From NCBI GenBank assembly GCA_015680685.1, contig MNCI01007731.1:509163-573162 (forward strand): DNA of 64,000 nucleotides, read 5' to 3'. A program made the position numbers and the translations under genes. The notes under the pieces are model-generated. The model saw nothing but the letters and a program-made list of their open reading frames with translations. It did no database searches and had not been told where the DNA came from. The stretch is from Gnetum montanum. Lineage: Eukaryota; Streptophyta; Gnetopsida; Gnetales; Gnetaceae. Positions 10,888 to 20,786 of the stretch are shown in pieces. The first letter of the stretch is position 1. Each line of letters opens with the position of its first letter.

Positions 10888-11587
10888 CCCTAGTTGACAA
10901 AGATAAAGTGGTTGGCAAATCAGAGAAGCAAAGGAATTTTTCTGAGCACTGGAGCACTTATCACCTTTTGAGCAGAGATACAGAGAGCAGCGCTTTGGCA
11001 ATTGTTAACAACATCACCTTCCGGCAAAAACAAAGCACAGTGCACTTTGAGTACCAGCAACAGGAGTAATCGGTCTGCTGGGGAAGACTCTATTGGTCAG
11101 AAATAGTTGATCGATAGGCGTCAAAGCTTGACCTTCCTTGCATCCCTGCTTTAGCCTTCGAGGTAGATCGGACTTCTGTTTGGACAGTTTTCTTGTTGTT
11201 TTGTGCATTGCTTCACATCCCGTAATTGGGGTCTCCCTAGTGTAACGAGATATACAAAATATACATTTTCCCATTCAAAGTGTAGATCTTGAAACTACAT
11301 TGTTTCTCTTACGCCAACCTCCTCTTATCGTGTTTAGCGTTATCATTGTTGCAATTCATCTACATCATTTTCCCCTCATTTTTGCAATTCCTCGAATCAG
11401 ATCATCTTCACAAGATATTCATTGATTTTACTGATTAGTAAGTCCCTGTCTGATCGACAAGACCGTTCAGGGCACCGCGGTTTCATTTTTCCAGCATAGC
11501 CCTCGCACGGATCCGTGGTTAAAACTGTGTACATAAAATTTGTTCGGTATTTTCCAGCTACCAATGTTTTCTGTCGTTATAGTTTTC

Positions 11588-11606
11588 TAGTGCTAGAAGG
11601 AGGGCC
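11588..11606 (+). promoter_or_regulatory. TE3 primer binding site candidate
   Basis: TAGTGCTAGAAGGAGGGCC starts six bases after the LTR. The first G of the usual TGG is A here, which would weaken primer pairing. Confidence 0.6.
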
Positions 11607-11727
11607 TTCAGGCTCCGATCCAAATACTTTGGGTAGCCCTGGTAGCGATCCATATCCTAAATCGTAAACATAATACCTCTACGGAAGTTTTACGGTGAAT
11701 CGCGTGGTATAGATCGGTCGCAAGGAC

Positions 11728-11742
11728 GATTTCTTTGAAATC
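11728..11742 (+). promoter_or_regulatory. TE3 leader hairpin (covarying stem)
   Basis: GATTTC, loop TTT, GAAATC, preceded by GATCGGTCGCAAGGAC. The same hairpin in TE2 and TE6 has different but still paired bases. It lies between PBS and gag, where packaging or dimerisation signals are usually found. Confidence 0.6.
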
Positions 11743-11826
11743 CAACAGGGTAGAAAGCCTATTTGTGCTTTTGTTGCCAGTCATCTCTTAGATTCGATTG
11801 CCAGTTACCGTTAGCTTCATTGATCA

Positions 11827-14640
11827 ATGGATTCCTTGTACACAACCACAACTGCCAGGGTCCCTACCGATCAACGAGGTCTCAGGGACCATTGCACCGT
11901 TCATTGAGGCTCCAGGGAAAAGAGCCTATCTTCACTGTTATAACCCCTAAAGAATACAACTTCATATGCATTAAGATCCAGGTAAAGCTGGCTCTCAGCC
12001 GAGCCGAACTCGAAGTGAAATGAAACTTTGAGGTGCTCCACCGAGGGGGCTATGATTTTAAGCCGACAGCTTACGACATAATTCCTTTGACCGAACACCA
12101 ACACAAACTTATCACACAGTTGGTCATGGCCAAAGGCCAGGCTTCACAAGTTGCGGTGGAGCCCCAGCATGGGGAGGAGGAAGAGGACGAATTTGTGGCC
12201 CAGTCGGAACATTCGTTCCATACTCTGGAACCTTCGTTCCATACTCTGAGCCCCCAAACGTATATAAATCCCTTGTTTCCTATCAATGGAGAAGCCGCAC
12301 CTCTTGACCCAGCCATGACAGCGCAGATGCATGTCGCTACCATGTCGCAGGCCACCGCGCAACCTTCTGGGCTTCAAACACAAATACCGCATAATCACAC
12401 AGGAGCGGCTGCGTCACCACGGGTACTTAGCATCCCAGTGGTGATCCCGGTGACCACCGCCCCCCATTTCATCCCACAGATACAACCCCATAACATATCC
12501 GTAATGTGCCCGGTGCAGACCTTGTCGCTTCCGCCCCCTTCGACTCAACAGATTACCGCAGCCGTTCAGCCACAAACTTATGCCCAACAGCCTGCCGCAG
12601 GTCATTGGGCCAACCTGGCGGCGCAACCGACCTAGTCTATGGTGTATGGCGTGCAACCCCCCGTTGCACCCGTAATGTATGTTCCACAGGGGGCACCGCA
12701 GGTGGCGGCTAATCCCTCTGCGCAAACCAGCGGGTGGTGGTCTTCATAGGCTCCCTTGCTTGCTGGGATCCCCGCACCACAACCAGCCGGTCAACTTCGC
12801 TCGTCTTTTCCATTTCCTGGCGCCGCCCTCCCGGTCCAACCTCCTATGTCTTCTGCGTAAACACCCCCACCAACGGGCCTGGACCAAGCTTTCTAGCTGA
12901 TACAGACTCTTACAAAGGAGGTCCGACACCTCAAAGCTGCTGGTTCTGACATCGTTCAGATCATGGACTTTTATCAGGATGATCCAATTAGTCCAGCGGT
13001 TCCTATGCTGTCGTTGCCACCGGGGATGTCCCTTCCTCATTTCACCAAGTATAATGGGGAAGGGGATCCCAATGCTTACTTGGTCATGTTTAGATCTGAG
13101 TCCTTGTTGTTGCAATAGTGGCCACACACTATCATCCGAGTCTTTGCGATGGCTTTAACAGGGAAAGCCTTGGATTGGTACCGAGCCCTCCCACGTTCTT
13201 CCATCTCAACTCCGGAAGAACTGCTGACCCAATTCGTGACCCACTTCAAATACAATTTCAAACCGAAAGTCACATTGGATCAACTCATGGGGGTGAAACA
13301 AGACCTGCTCGAGCCCGTCCAAAAGTTTATACAGCGCTGGAATGCTACCTTGAATGAGATCCGCGAGCCGGTCGCAGACTCACACATGCTGGCAATGTTC
13401 AAGGGAGCAGTCAATGACTTCATTAAGTCAAAGTTGTACTACCTTTCCCTCAATTCTTTACATCAGGCCTTCGCTCAAGTTAGAAGCATCCAAGATGCTG
13501 CGAAGGCCAGCAAAGACCCGGCGTATGTCGCCTATAGTAATGCACATAACAAGAACAAAGACAAAGGCAAAGCAGCGACAACGACAGTAGTTGCAATGAC
13601 TGAAAGTGGAAAGATGAAGAATAAAAAGGCATCCACGGCGCCACCCGAAATCACGCCTGGTGTCGGCACCAGCCAAAACACAACTGCCCCTGAAGGGCCC
13701 CCCCAGCCTAAGCCAAACTTTGAGCGTAAGGATCGCTCAAAGTACACGGCGTTACCTGTAAAGCATTCTGAACTATTAAAACAGCTATTAGGGTTAGGGC
13801 ACATTCAACCTAAGAAGGTGTCCGAGGAGGCTCTGAAGCATCACAGACGTCATTGTGAACTGCTAAAGAACCCTTCCCTAGCCTTACCTAACGAACCACT
13901 AGTTCCAAGATCTTTCAGGCTGGACCATTTCTATGACTACCACCAGCTGTGTGGTCATGATACGGATTACTGTTGGGTGTTGAAAAATGACATTCAGCGT
14001 ATGCTGGATGAACGTTCACTCAAGTTGGATAGCAACAACCCGACACGTCCAGAAAACCAAACATTGCACGTGTATAAGGACCCGTTGAACGCAAATGATG
14101 ATCCTTATACAATCACTGTGGTGAGTACGGACAGTGAGGAAAGGGAACCACCAAAACAACCTTTTATTTTGTGTATCCCTGCCAACTCACAAAGGTGGCC
14201 AACCACTTCGTCGGCAGTCAGTGGGGTCTCGAGGTCGCCCTTCATTATACGGGCACCTTCTCGAATGTACTCTCAGTCACGTAGCAACAACCAAGCCATG
14301 GCCTCGTCCGTGCCCATGCCAAAGGCACCCTTCATTATCAGGGCGCTAAAACTATAGGCTGCTCCTCTCACGCAGGGGTAGACCTCCAACCAAAAGCATC
14401 AACCCTCACCTCCCAAACAAAAGAGAGAGGACACATTAGTTAATGCAACGAAAGACCACTCTACGCTCGGCTTCCCGAAGCCTAACCCCCTGGCCTCTGC
14501 GCCTTTAACTATACCCTAGGGGAAGGATAAATATGTAGAAACGCAACCGCCTTCTCTTGGCAAGAAAAAGAGCAATCCTCTGACCAACACCGTTCCACCT
14601 CAGGAGATCTGTCTCTTGGGCCGAATAGAAGAGGACAAGG
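11827..14640 (+). pseudogene. TE3 gag
   Basis: Capsid precursor. The ATG at 11827 is collinear with the TE6 gag start, but early frameshifts separate it from the main frame, which runs from about 11900. The N-terminal part has KEYNF and GYDFKPTAYDIIPLTEHQH. A long Pro/Gln/Thr/Val-rich linker (12250-12850) follows. The capsid core begins at 12963 with MDFYQDDPISP, KYNGEGDPNAY, GKALDWYRALPRSS and FIKSKLYYLSL. Then come a Lys/Thr-rich segment and the knuckle-like YDYHQLCGHDTDYC at 13931-13972, whose first Cys is Tyr (TE6 has Cys). Stops at 12021, 12633, 12747, 12858, 12894 and 13116 are TGA, TAG or TAA. The span 13149-14357 (402 codons) is open. Confidence 0.88.
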
Positions 14641-15556
14641 GGGAAAAACAACCTAGCCGGGAGAAGGACCTCCTCGACGCATTTATGCAAGTCAAATAGG
14701 CTCTCAAACAAAAAAACACAATGCTGAGCCTTTACAACTTGCTTATGATGTCTCGAGAACACCGTGAGGCTATGGTTCGCATGCTGACATCCATATCAGT
14801 GGATGAAAGCTTGCCAGCGAAGGAGGAAGCGATACATGCTGTCATGTTTCCTCCGAAGCTGGGCAACCTACGCCTTCCTCGCTGACCTTCCATGATGGGT
14901 CTATCAAAGATGACCCTAAGAAAGGCCAGGTAACCACCAAACCTATGTTTATCAATATCCGAGTCAGTCAATACCGGATCCGGAGAGTGCACGTGGACAA
15001 TGGTGCAGCTACCAACATCATTCCCTATTCCATCGTGGATAGGCTGGGTCTGGTCGATCAGATCACACCCACGGCGACAGCCTGCGTAAAATCGTTCAAC
15101 GGAGCATAGGTTCAGGTTAAAGGGACGGTGCATATTGAGTTTGTGGTGGGGAATCAATTCCCAACAGAAGCCACTTTCTTAGTCGTCGAGGAGATGCCAG
15201 GGTTCAACCTGATCTTGGGGAGGTCGTGGTTAGATCAGCTGAGGGCATTTTCATCACCGATACACCAAGAGATACATCTCCCCTATGTCGGACGGGAGGT
15301 TGTGATACGCAATGACGAAATCACTCCCAGGACCGTCAATAACATTGTAGAAGAACGGGGTTCGGAGATAGAAACGGCCAATGATCAAACCTGTCTCCAA
15401 ACCCCACAACAAGCTGACAGCAATGTTGACGGTCTAGCTTGGGCTGACCTGCCATTTCCGGATGGCAGCGTAGAGGAGTCCGACCATAAGTCTCCTCACC
15501 CTTACGCGACACTCAACATAAAGGCCATCAAAAGACAATTGTGTATCAATGGTTGA
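14641..15556 (+). pseudogene. TE3 protease (C-terminal gag-pro)
   Basis: Aspartic protease in continuation of gag; the frame of the upstream part equals the gag frame and shifts once near 14855. Lead-in LLDAFMQVK and LSLYNLLM. Active site VDNGAATN (Asp codon 14996-14998), where the usual residue after Asp is Ser or Thr. Then RLGLVDQITPT, a TAG near 15108, EEMPGFNLILGRSWLDQLRAF and IHLPYVGREVVI. The conserved tail is HPYATLNIKAIKRQL. It ends with TGA at 15554-15556. Array 1 follows, then the convergent antisense gene. Confidence 0.87.
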
Positions 15557-15780
15557 ACGATGGTCTTTGCGTACATTTTCTTTTTCTTAACGGGTTATCG
15601 TGGTTACTACTTAGCAATTTTATTTCACGTACTTTCACCTTACTTTTGTTTTCAGTTCTTACACTTGTCGTTTATCTTCACACTGTTATCTTGTTCATAC
15701 ACATGGTATTCACGTTTCTTGATCACTTTAGCGCAATTACGCAAAATACTGTACCAGTATCATTTATGCTTGCTGTATTA

Positions 15781-15945
15781 CACCATGGCCTGCAACGGCC
15801 TTAAACTAATTACCAGAACTGTATACTATGCCTCTTTACGCTTGATCACGCAGTAGGCCCGCAACGTTCTTAAACTAGTCTCTAGTTTACGCAAAACCAT
15901 ATGAAGGCCCGCAATGGCCTTAAACTAGCAATTACACTCTATCGC
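15781..15945 (+). repeat. TE3 array 1 (GGCC-R-GGCCTTAAACTA)
   Basis: Three diverged units centred on CCTGCAACGGCCTTAAACTA, CCGCAACGTTCTTAAACTAG and CCGCAATGGCCTTAAACTAG. They lie between the gag-pro stop and the antisense-gene stop, so in the tail-to-tail gap. Confidence 0.7.
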
Positions 15946-16125
15946 TATCACTTCGGTGAAATTTTCAACAATTACGTTCATACTCGCCAGGAAAAATGCA
16001 AAAAAGAATAAAAAACAATGTGTAACTCACATTTAACATATCCACCAGGTTTTATAACACGTCTTTTCAGTCATTCGTAAAATGATACTACACTCAACAT
16101 CAATAAAACTATGCGTAAATTATAA

Positions 16126-19100
16126 TTACGCATTTCCTCTACTGCCACTATCACCGGTATCCCTTAAGTCCAGGTCTAACGCTAATGGATTGTCCTCTAA
16201 TGGGCTGTCATTTCTGGGAATGATTCTTTCATGAAGAATGCCCTCTTCACGAGGTCCTTGTCCTGGCGTCGGCTCCACAGGAAGATGCTCTTCATCGTTG
16301 CGTTCTTCTTCTTTTTCTCCCTCTTTTTCTGCTTCTTCTTCTGCTTCGGCCGCTTTCTCCGCTAACTCCTCAGCTTGTTCATCTTCCCTATCCTTGGTTG
16401 GTACCTGAACATAGTAAGCACTTTAGCTACCTAAGACTTAACATCATAATTAGAAACGTAAACTAAATAGTGCGTAGACTCACCTGTGACGGCCCTACTT
16501 CCGTAGAGAAGGGAAGCTTGTCCAGGCCAGCCCAAAGGCACTTCATAATCTCTTCCTCCGTTAGATCTGGCCATACATCCTCTCCCAAAGAAGCTCAAGC
16601 CTTCACCTTCCCTTTCTCTACACTGCTCCAGCGGGGTGGGTCCGGGAAGAAATTAGGGATTGTAGCTTGACCCCCAAGGAGAGTCACCTCCCTTTCCGGG
16701 GATGCACTTACAGTCACCTGCTCTTCGAACTTCTTGAAGGCTTCAGAAGCTCCGATTATGTCCAGAAAGACTTCCAAGGATTGGGTCCTGACGACAAAAT
16801 TGCGGTGAAGCTTCCGATAAGCGATGATCTCCTGCTTGTACAACTGCTTGTGATCCTTCTCCTTTTGTCCCCATTCATGCATGCTTGCAAAATAATCCCT
16901 CCAGTCCCAGCTTTTCTGGGCTAGGAGTTCTATCTGCATCCATTGTTCGACTAACGCCTGACTGGTTTGCACGCGGTTTTTGATGGCTGTCCAATACCAG
17001 GAGTGGTCGACAATAGTGGTACGCCAGTCTTCATCCCCTATGGCCCGCACCTGTAGGAAGTCACAGCGTGGTTTTAAGTCTCCAACCTCTTTGGTCAGAG
17101 ACTCAACCTTTTGCTCCGACCTCTGCAGCCTCTTCCAGAGGGTTTCATAGGCGCCCTTACTCTCCCATAAGGTGCGTGTTGAGCGTAACGCACATTTAAG
17201 CATTTCCTCATAAATGTGACATGGCACGATTGCTTCATTAGATGGTGGTTCCACTATGTCCAAATCAATGGGCTCAGTGGGATCCCATCGGAGGCGAGCT
17301 CCTAACAGAAAGAAACTATCAAACCTTGATGACATATTACCACTACATGATATCACAGACTTATTACAATCATAACATACCCACTCCAGGTTCGACGTGC
17401 TCCAGGCGCTCGATAATGTCGCTGATAACGCCTTCCATGAAGGAAAATTTATCAGGGAAGTCTTTCCATGCCCTGCTCGCAGCAATAGACATGGACACCT
17501 CCTCTTCTCCTATAGCGTAATCCAGTTAGAAACTTCATTTATTTACAGAAATCCTACAAACACGTTAACACACCCATTACCTCTACCGGTGACAGTGGCG
17601 ACTTCGCCGACATCTTCCGCATCCCTTTCCCTTTTACGCACTTGAGTCTGTGCATTGCTGGTTCCAGTAGCTGGGGACTCCTCACGCACCAGAGCCTGTA
17701 CGCAGCTCACTCTAATAGCTGGGGCCTCTTCTTCCAAAATTGAGTCCCCCTCCCTACGACTTAGTGTTACTGCCCCTGTCTCAGGGGTTAGTTCTTCCGT
17801 AATTTTTACTGGTCCTGTCATAGCACCTTAGTATATCATTACAAAACATCTAAATAAAAATTGCGTAACATAATTCCTTCACACTTACCAGGCGGAGGTT
17901 TACTTTGTTGAATTTTGACCGCCACAGTTCGGCCTGCGTCACCCTCCGGGGCCTTGGCTATACGGAGCCTCTTACATTGAGCTGCAGGTTCTACGATTTC
18001 TTCCACCACGTGTTTCCCTTGCAAAGCATCGCTAGTGTAGGTAGGAATTATCTTGCCTATGCTGTCGAGACCTCGCACTTGGGGCGCCGCCAGACCCTTG
18101 GTTGTTATAGACAACGACTCCCCGATCCCTTCCGGCGGATCCTACCCACGGGTAGTGCTAAGGATGTGGGCAATCCAAGGTCTCGACAGCTAGTCTCGGT
18201 CTTGCCGTACCTAGACCCCATTCCTTTGGATGACCAGAAACTCAGCAAATAGCCAGAGGCAAGCTATGAAGAACGTGTAATGCACGTTGAAACGGGACTC
18301 AAGCTTCTTGCGAAGCTTGAGCATCTCATTACGTAGTCCCTTGGCAAAATAGCTTGCCCAATTGAACTGGGTCCCCTCCTCCAGAACCTCTCGCATAATA
18401 TAGTTCTATTCTATAGTAAAGAACTTCCCCTGTGAGAGAGTTTTGGGAAAGGTTCGGGCCCGAAAAAGGGGATAAAGTGTCTTGGCAATGCCCATCTCAA
18501 ATTTTTCGCAGGGAAACCCTTTAGTCTCCTTCGGGACCCTTACCCACTCCTTTAGCCAATTCTGGAAATCTTCGCTCCTCTTCACCTTCTCACTTACGGG
18601 AGGGCCATCTGAGGGGACGCCAAAGAGGTCTGCGAAGAGCTGAGCGTCGATGTTAAAGCTTACGCGCATGTTATGTACGCACCTCTAGAAACGCTCGGCC
18701 TTTTTGTTGAAAGAGTTGACCAGGGTTAGCATTTCACTGGTGGGGACATTAGGAGTCGCAGCCAAAAATAGGTGCATTAGCCCTGCTACTCGGATCTTGG
18801 AGGTCACCGTGACTGGGGCCGCCGAGTAGCTGAGCCAGCGTTGTGCATCCTTCATGTCGCCGTAGCGGAAAAGGACAATGTTCGCCTCACGGCCGAAAAT
18901 TGTAAGGGTAATCTCCCGAGATTCCCTAACTACACAACATGAAACATAAATTAAACTAAAACATTATTACACAATATCCACAATTTATAATTATATTACG
19001 CAAAAATAGCCTTACGGGGGCCAAATGGCAGGGGAAATGGCGGGAGTTCCCTCTGCACGTCCTCGACGGTAAGAGGCGGATCTAAGGTCCAGTCATCGTG

Positions 19101-20312
19101 TAGCCACCCGAGTTTTTGGAAACTTTCAAAAGCCCTAGCATAACGGGTGGGTTACTCATGCATGTCAAAGCCGATCTGCTCCATGACACCAGCACGCACG
19201 TTGTTAGTTGCAGTAAACACCATTATCGCTATTTCGGCCCATGATAACACATCCCCGTCTCCAACTAACTTGTTGTCCTAAATAAAGAATCTGCACCATA
19301 CAACATAGGCTTACTTTACATTTTGCATATAGGCTTCTCTTATATTTCACACCGATAATAGACACCAACACAAAACAAAANATGCAAAATGTAAAGTAAG
19401 CCTATGTTGTATGGTGCAGATTCTTTATTTAGGACAAAAAGTTAGTTGGAGACGGGGATGTGTTATCATGGGCCGAAATAGCGATAATGGTGTTTACTGC
19501 AACTAACAACGTGCGTGCTGGTGTCATGGAGCAGATCGGCTTTGACATGCATGAGTAACCCACNCCAAGCCATTTCCCAGATCCAGTTCAAGCTCCTTAA
19601 GCCCTGGGCGCTAAGCTCTCAATCTTCAGGACAGCCTGTATCGATAGCTCCGTCCGTCAAAAAGGCTAGAATCCCTTGCGCAGAGTCCGCCAGCAAGTGC
19701 TCTAAAAGAGCACCTGCGACATCACCAGACAAGTCAGACCACACGATGATGCTGAAGTTGTGCAGTAAGAACTGCAGAAACTCCAGCACACCCTGTCAAA
19801 ACCATATGGCCTTCCGTTGCAACTGCGTGTGCAGGGGAGGGACATTGGGGACGATGGGGTTTATACAACACAAGACCCCGACAATATCCAGCACAATTAG
19901 AATGGGCTTTAGCGCAACACTATACAGAAAGCCCAAAGCGTACATTAACATCTACATTTACATTTTCATGACTAACATAGAAAACTCATAAGCCACACTC
20001 AGCTATCCAGGCCGAAATTGCCCAAACCCTTGCAATAACGCAAGGTTTGTCCCTGACAACGGCGGTAGACGCAACCCCATCAAACCCTTGCATTAAACCG
20101 AGGTCCAAAATTTGAAATCCACATTCACGCAAACAAAAGTATACCATGAAAATAGATATTGAAATAAACATAAGCATGTAAGGAATGACTAACCGGTTCA
20201 ATGGCGCAGGGTCACGAACATCGACCAGCGCCTGCAAAACATGATCCAGAGTTGATTGCATTTCATCGATTTTGGCCAGTTTTGCGTTCTTCCTCTTGAC
20301 CTTCGGAGCCAT
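16126..20312 (-). pseudogene. TE3 antisense gene (copy A): 8 exons, phosphatase-like + coiled coil
   Basis: Spliced gene opposite to gag-pol. Exons: 20312-20194, 19919 to the gap near 19564, 19290-19016, 18929-17889, 17826-17587, 17509-17381, 17301-16484, 16404-16126. Donors include GTTAGT, GTAAGT, GTATGT and GTGAGT; every acceptor is AG. Exon 2: PILIVLDIVGVLC, then LEFLQFLLHNFSIIVWSD, resembling motifs I and II of FCP1/NIF-type HAD phosphatases. Exon 4: FADLFGVPSDG, FNWASYFAKGL, HYTFFIACLW, LSRPWI. Exon 5: acidic. Exons 6-7: MEGVISDIIERLE, then heptad-like helices. Exon 8: Glu/Lys-rich. Taking exon 2 as 450 nt (as in TE5 and TE6), exons sum to 3351 nt, a multiple of three. About nine stops; two N-joins damage exon 2. 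Similar position to the antisense ORFs known in Retand and Grande; function unknown. Confidence 0.8.
19147..19564. other. Assembly artefact: inverted duplication around a single N
   Basis: Bases 19382-19563 are the reverse complement of 19147-19328 (182 nt each, almost no mismatch), with N at 19381 and N at 19564. No other copy of the antisense gene has this. The end of exon 2 and part of intron 2 seem to be missing here. Confidence 0.85.
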
Positions 20313-20393
20313 TGCAACAGTTTCAGAATTTTTCACAGCTTAATACTTGTAAATCCTTGCAAATTCACTCGCTCCAATCCTCTACTCTACCTA

Positions 20394-20487
20394 CTTTCGC
20401 TCTGCAACAGTTACGAATTCAAATTCACAATAGCCAATANGCTTTCGCTCTGCAACAGTTACGAATTCAAATTCACAATAGCTAATA
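20394..20487. other. Assembly artefact: 46-nt direct duplication around a single N
   Basis: 20394-20439 and 20442-20487 are the same 46 nt with one mismatch, joined by N at 20440, typical of unmerged contig ends. It lengthens the apparent upstream region of the antisense gene by 48 nt. Confidence 0.85.
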
Positions 20488-20510
20488 GCGTGTCCTCACA
20501 AAAAACTGCT

Positions 20511-20518
20511 TACTTATA
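20511..20518 (-). promoter_or_regulatory. Antisense promoter candidate (TATA-like), TE3
   Basis: The minus strand reads CATATAAGTAAG. It lies about 200 nt upstream of the antisense ATG, or about 155 nt after removing the 48-nt artefact. TE6 has CATAAATAG at 55451-55460, about 155 nt upstream of its own antisense ATG. Confidence 0.45.
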
Positions 20519-20786
20519 TGCGAAGATCACCGACTTGATATCCGATTTAAATGGGACTTTCCTAAAATGGAACCCGAAAATCCAGTTATTAATGCGGCCG
20601 ATATCACACGTGCCACTATCTGAAATGACGTTAAACTACCACATCTTATCATCTCGTAATCGAGTTACATTGATTACAGCTTGTCTATAATATTAAAAAT
20701 TTAGTTAGCCTTCCACGTTCGGCGACATCACATCACTTGTCTCCTAATCATTTATGCACTTGGCAGTTTTGCCGGATAGACGGCAA

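Larger units (their letters stand above)
10131..11581 (+). repeat. TE3 5' LTR (1.45 kb)
   Basis: It starts TGAAACACCGTAAAAATTT and ends GTCGTTATA. It is collinear with 25847-27308 and rich in ACGC/GCGT inverted repeats. The U5 motif GTCTGATCGACAAGAC is at 11449-11464. Confidence 0.92.

Noticed and set aside
16595-17485. A single 296-codon exon read straight through 17302-17380
   Set aside because: The frame is open by chance across the intron. Copy B and the better protein match support splicing at 17380/17302 and a different frame upstream.
19515-19991. 158-codon plus-strand frame
   Set aside because: It overlaps exon 2 of the antisense gene on the other strand, crosses an N and lies in an assembly artefact.
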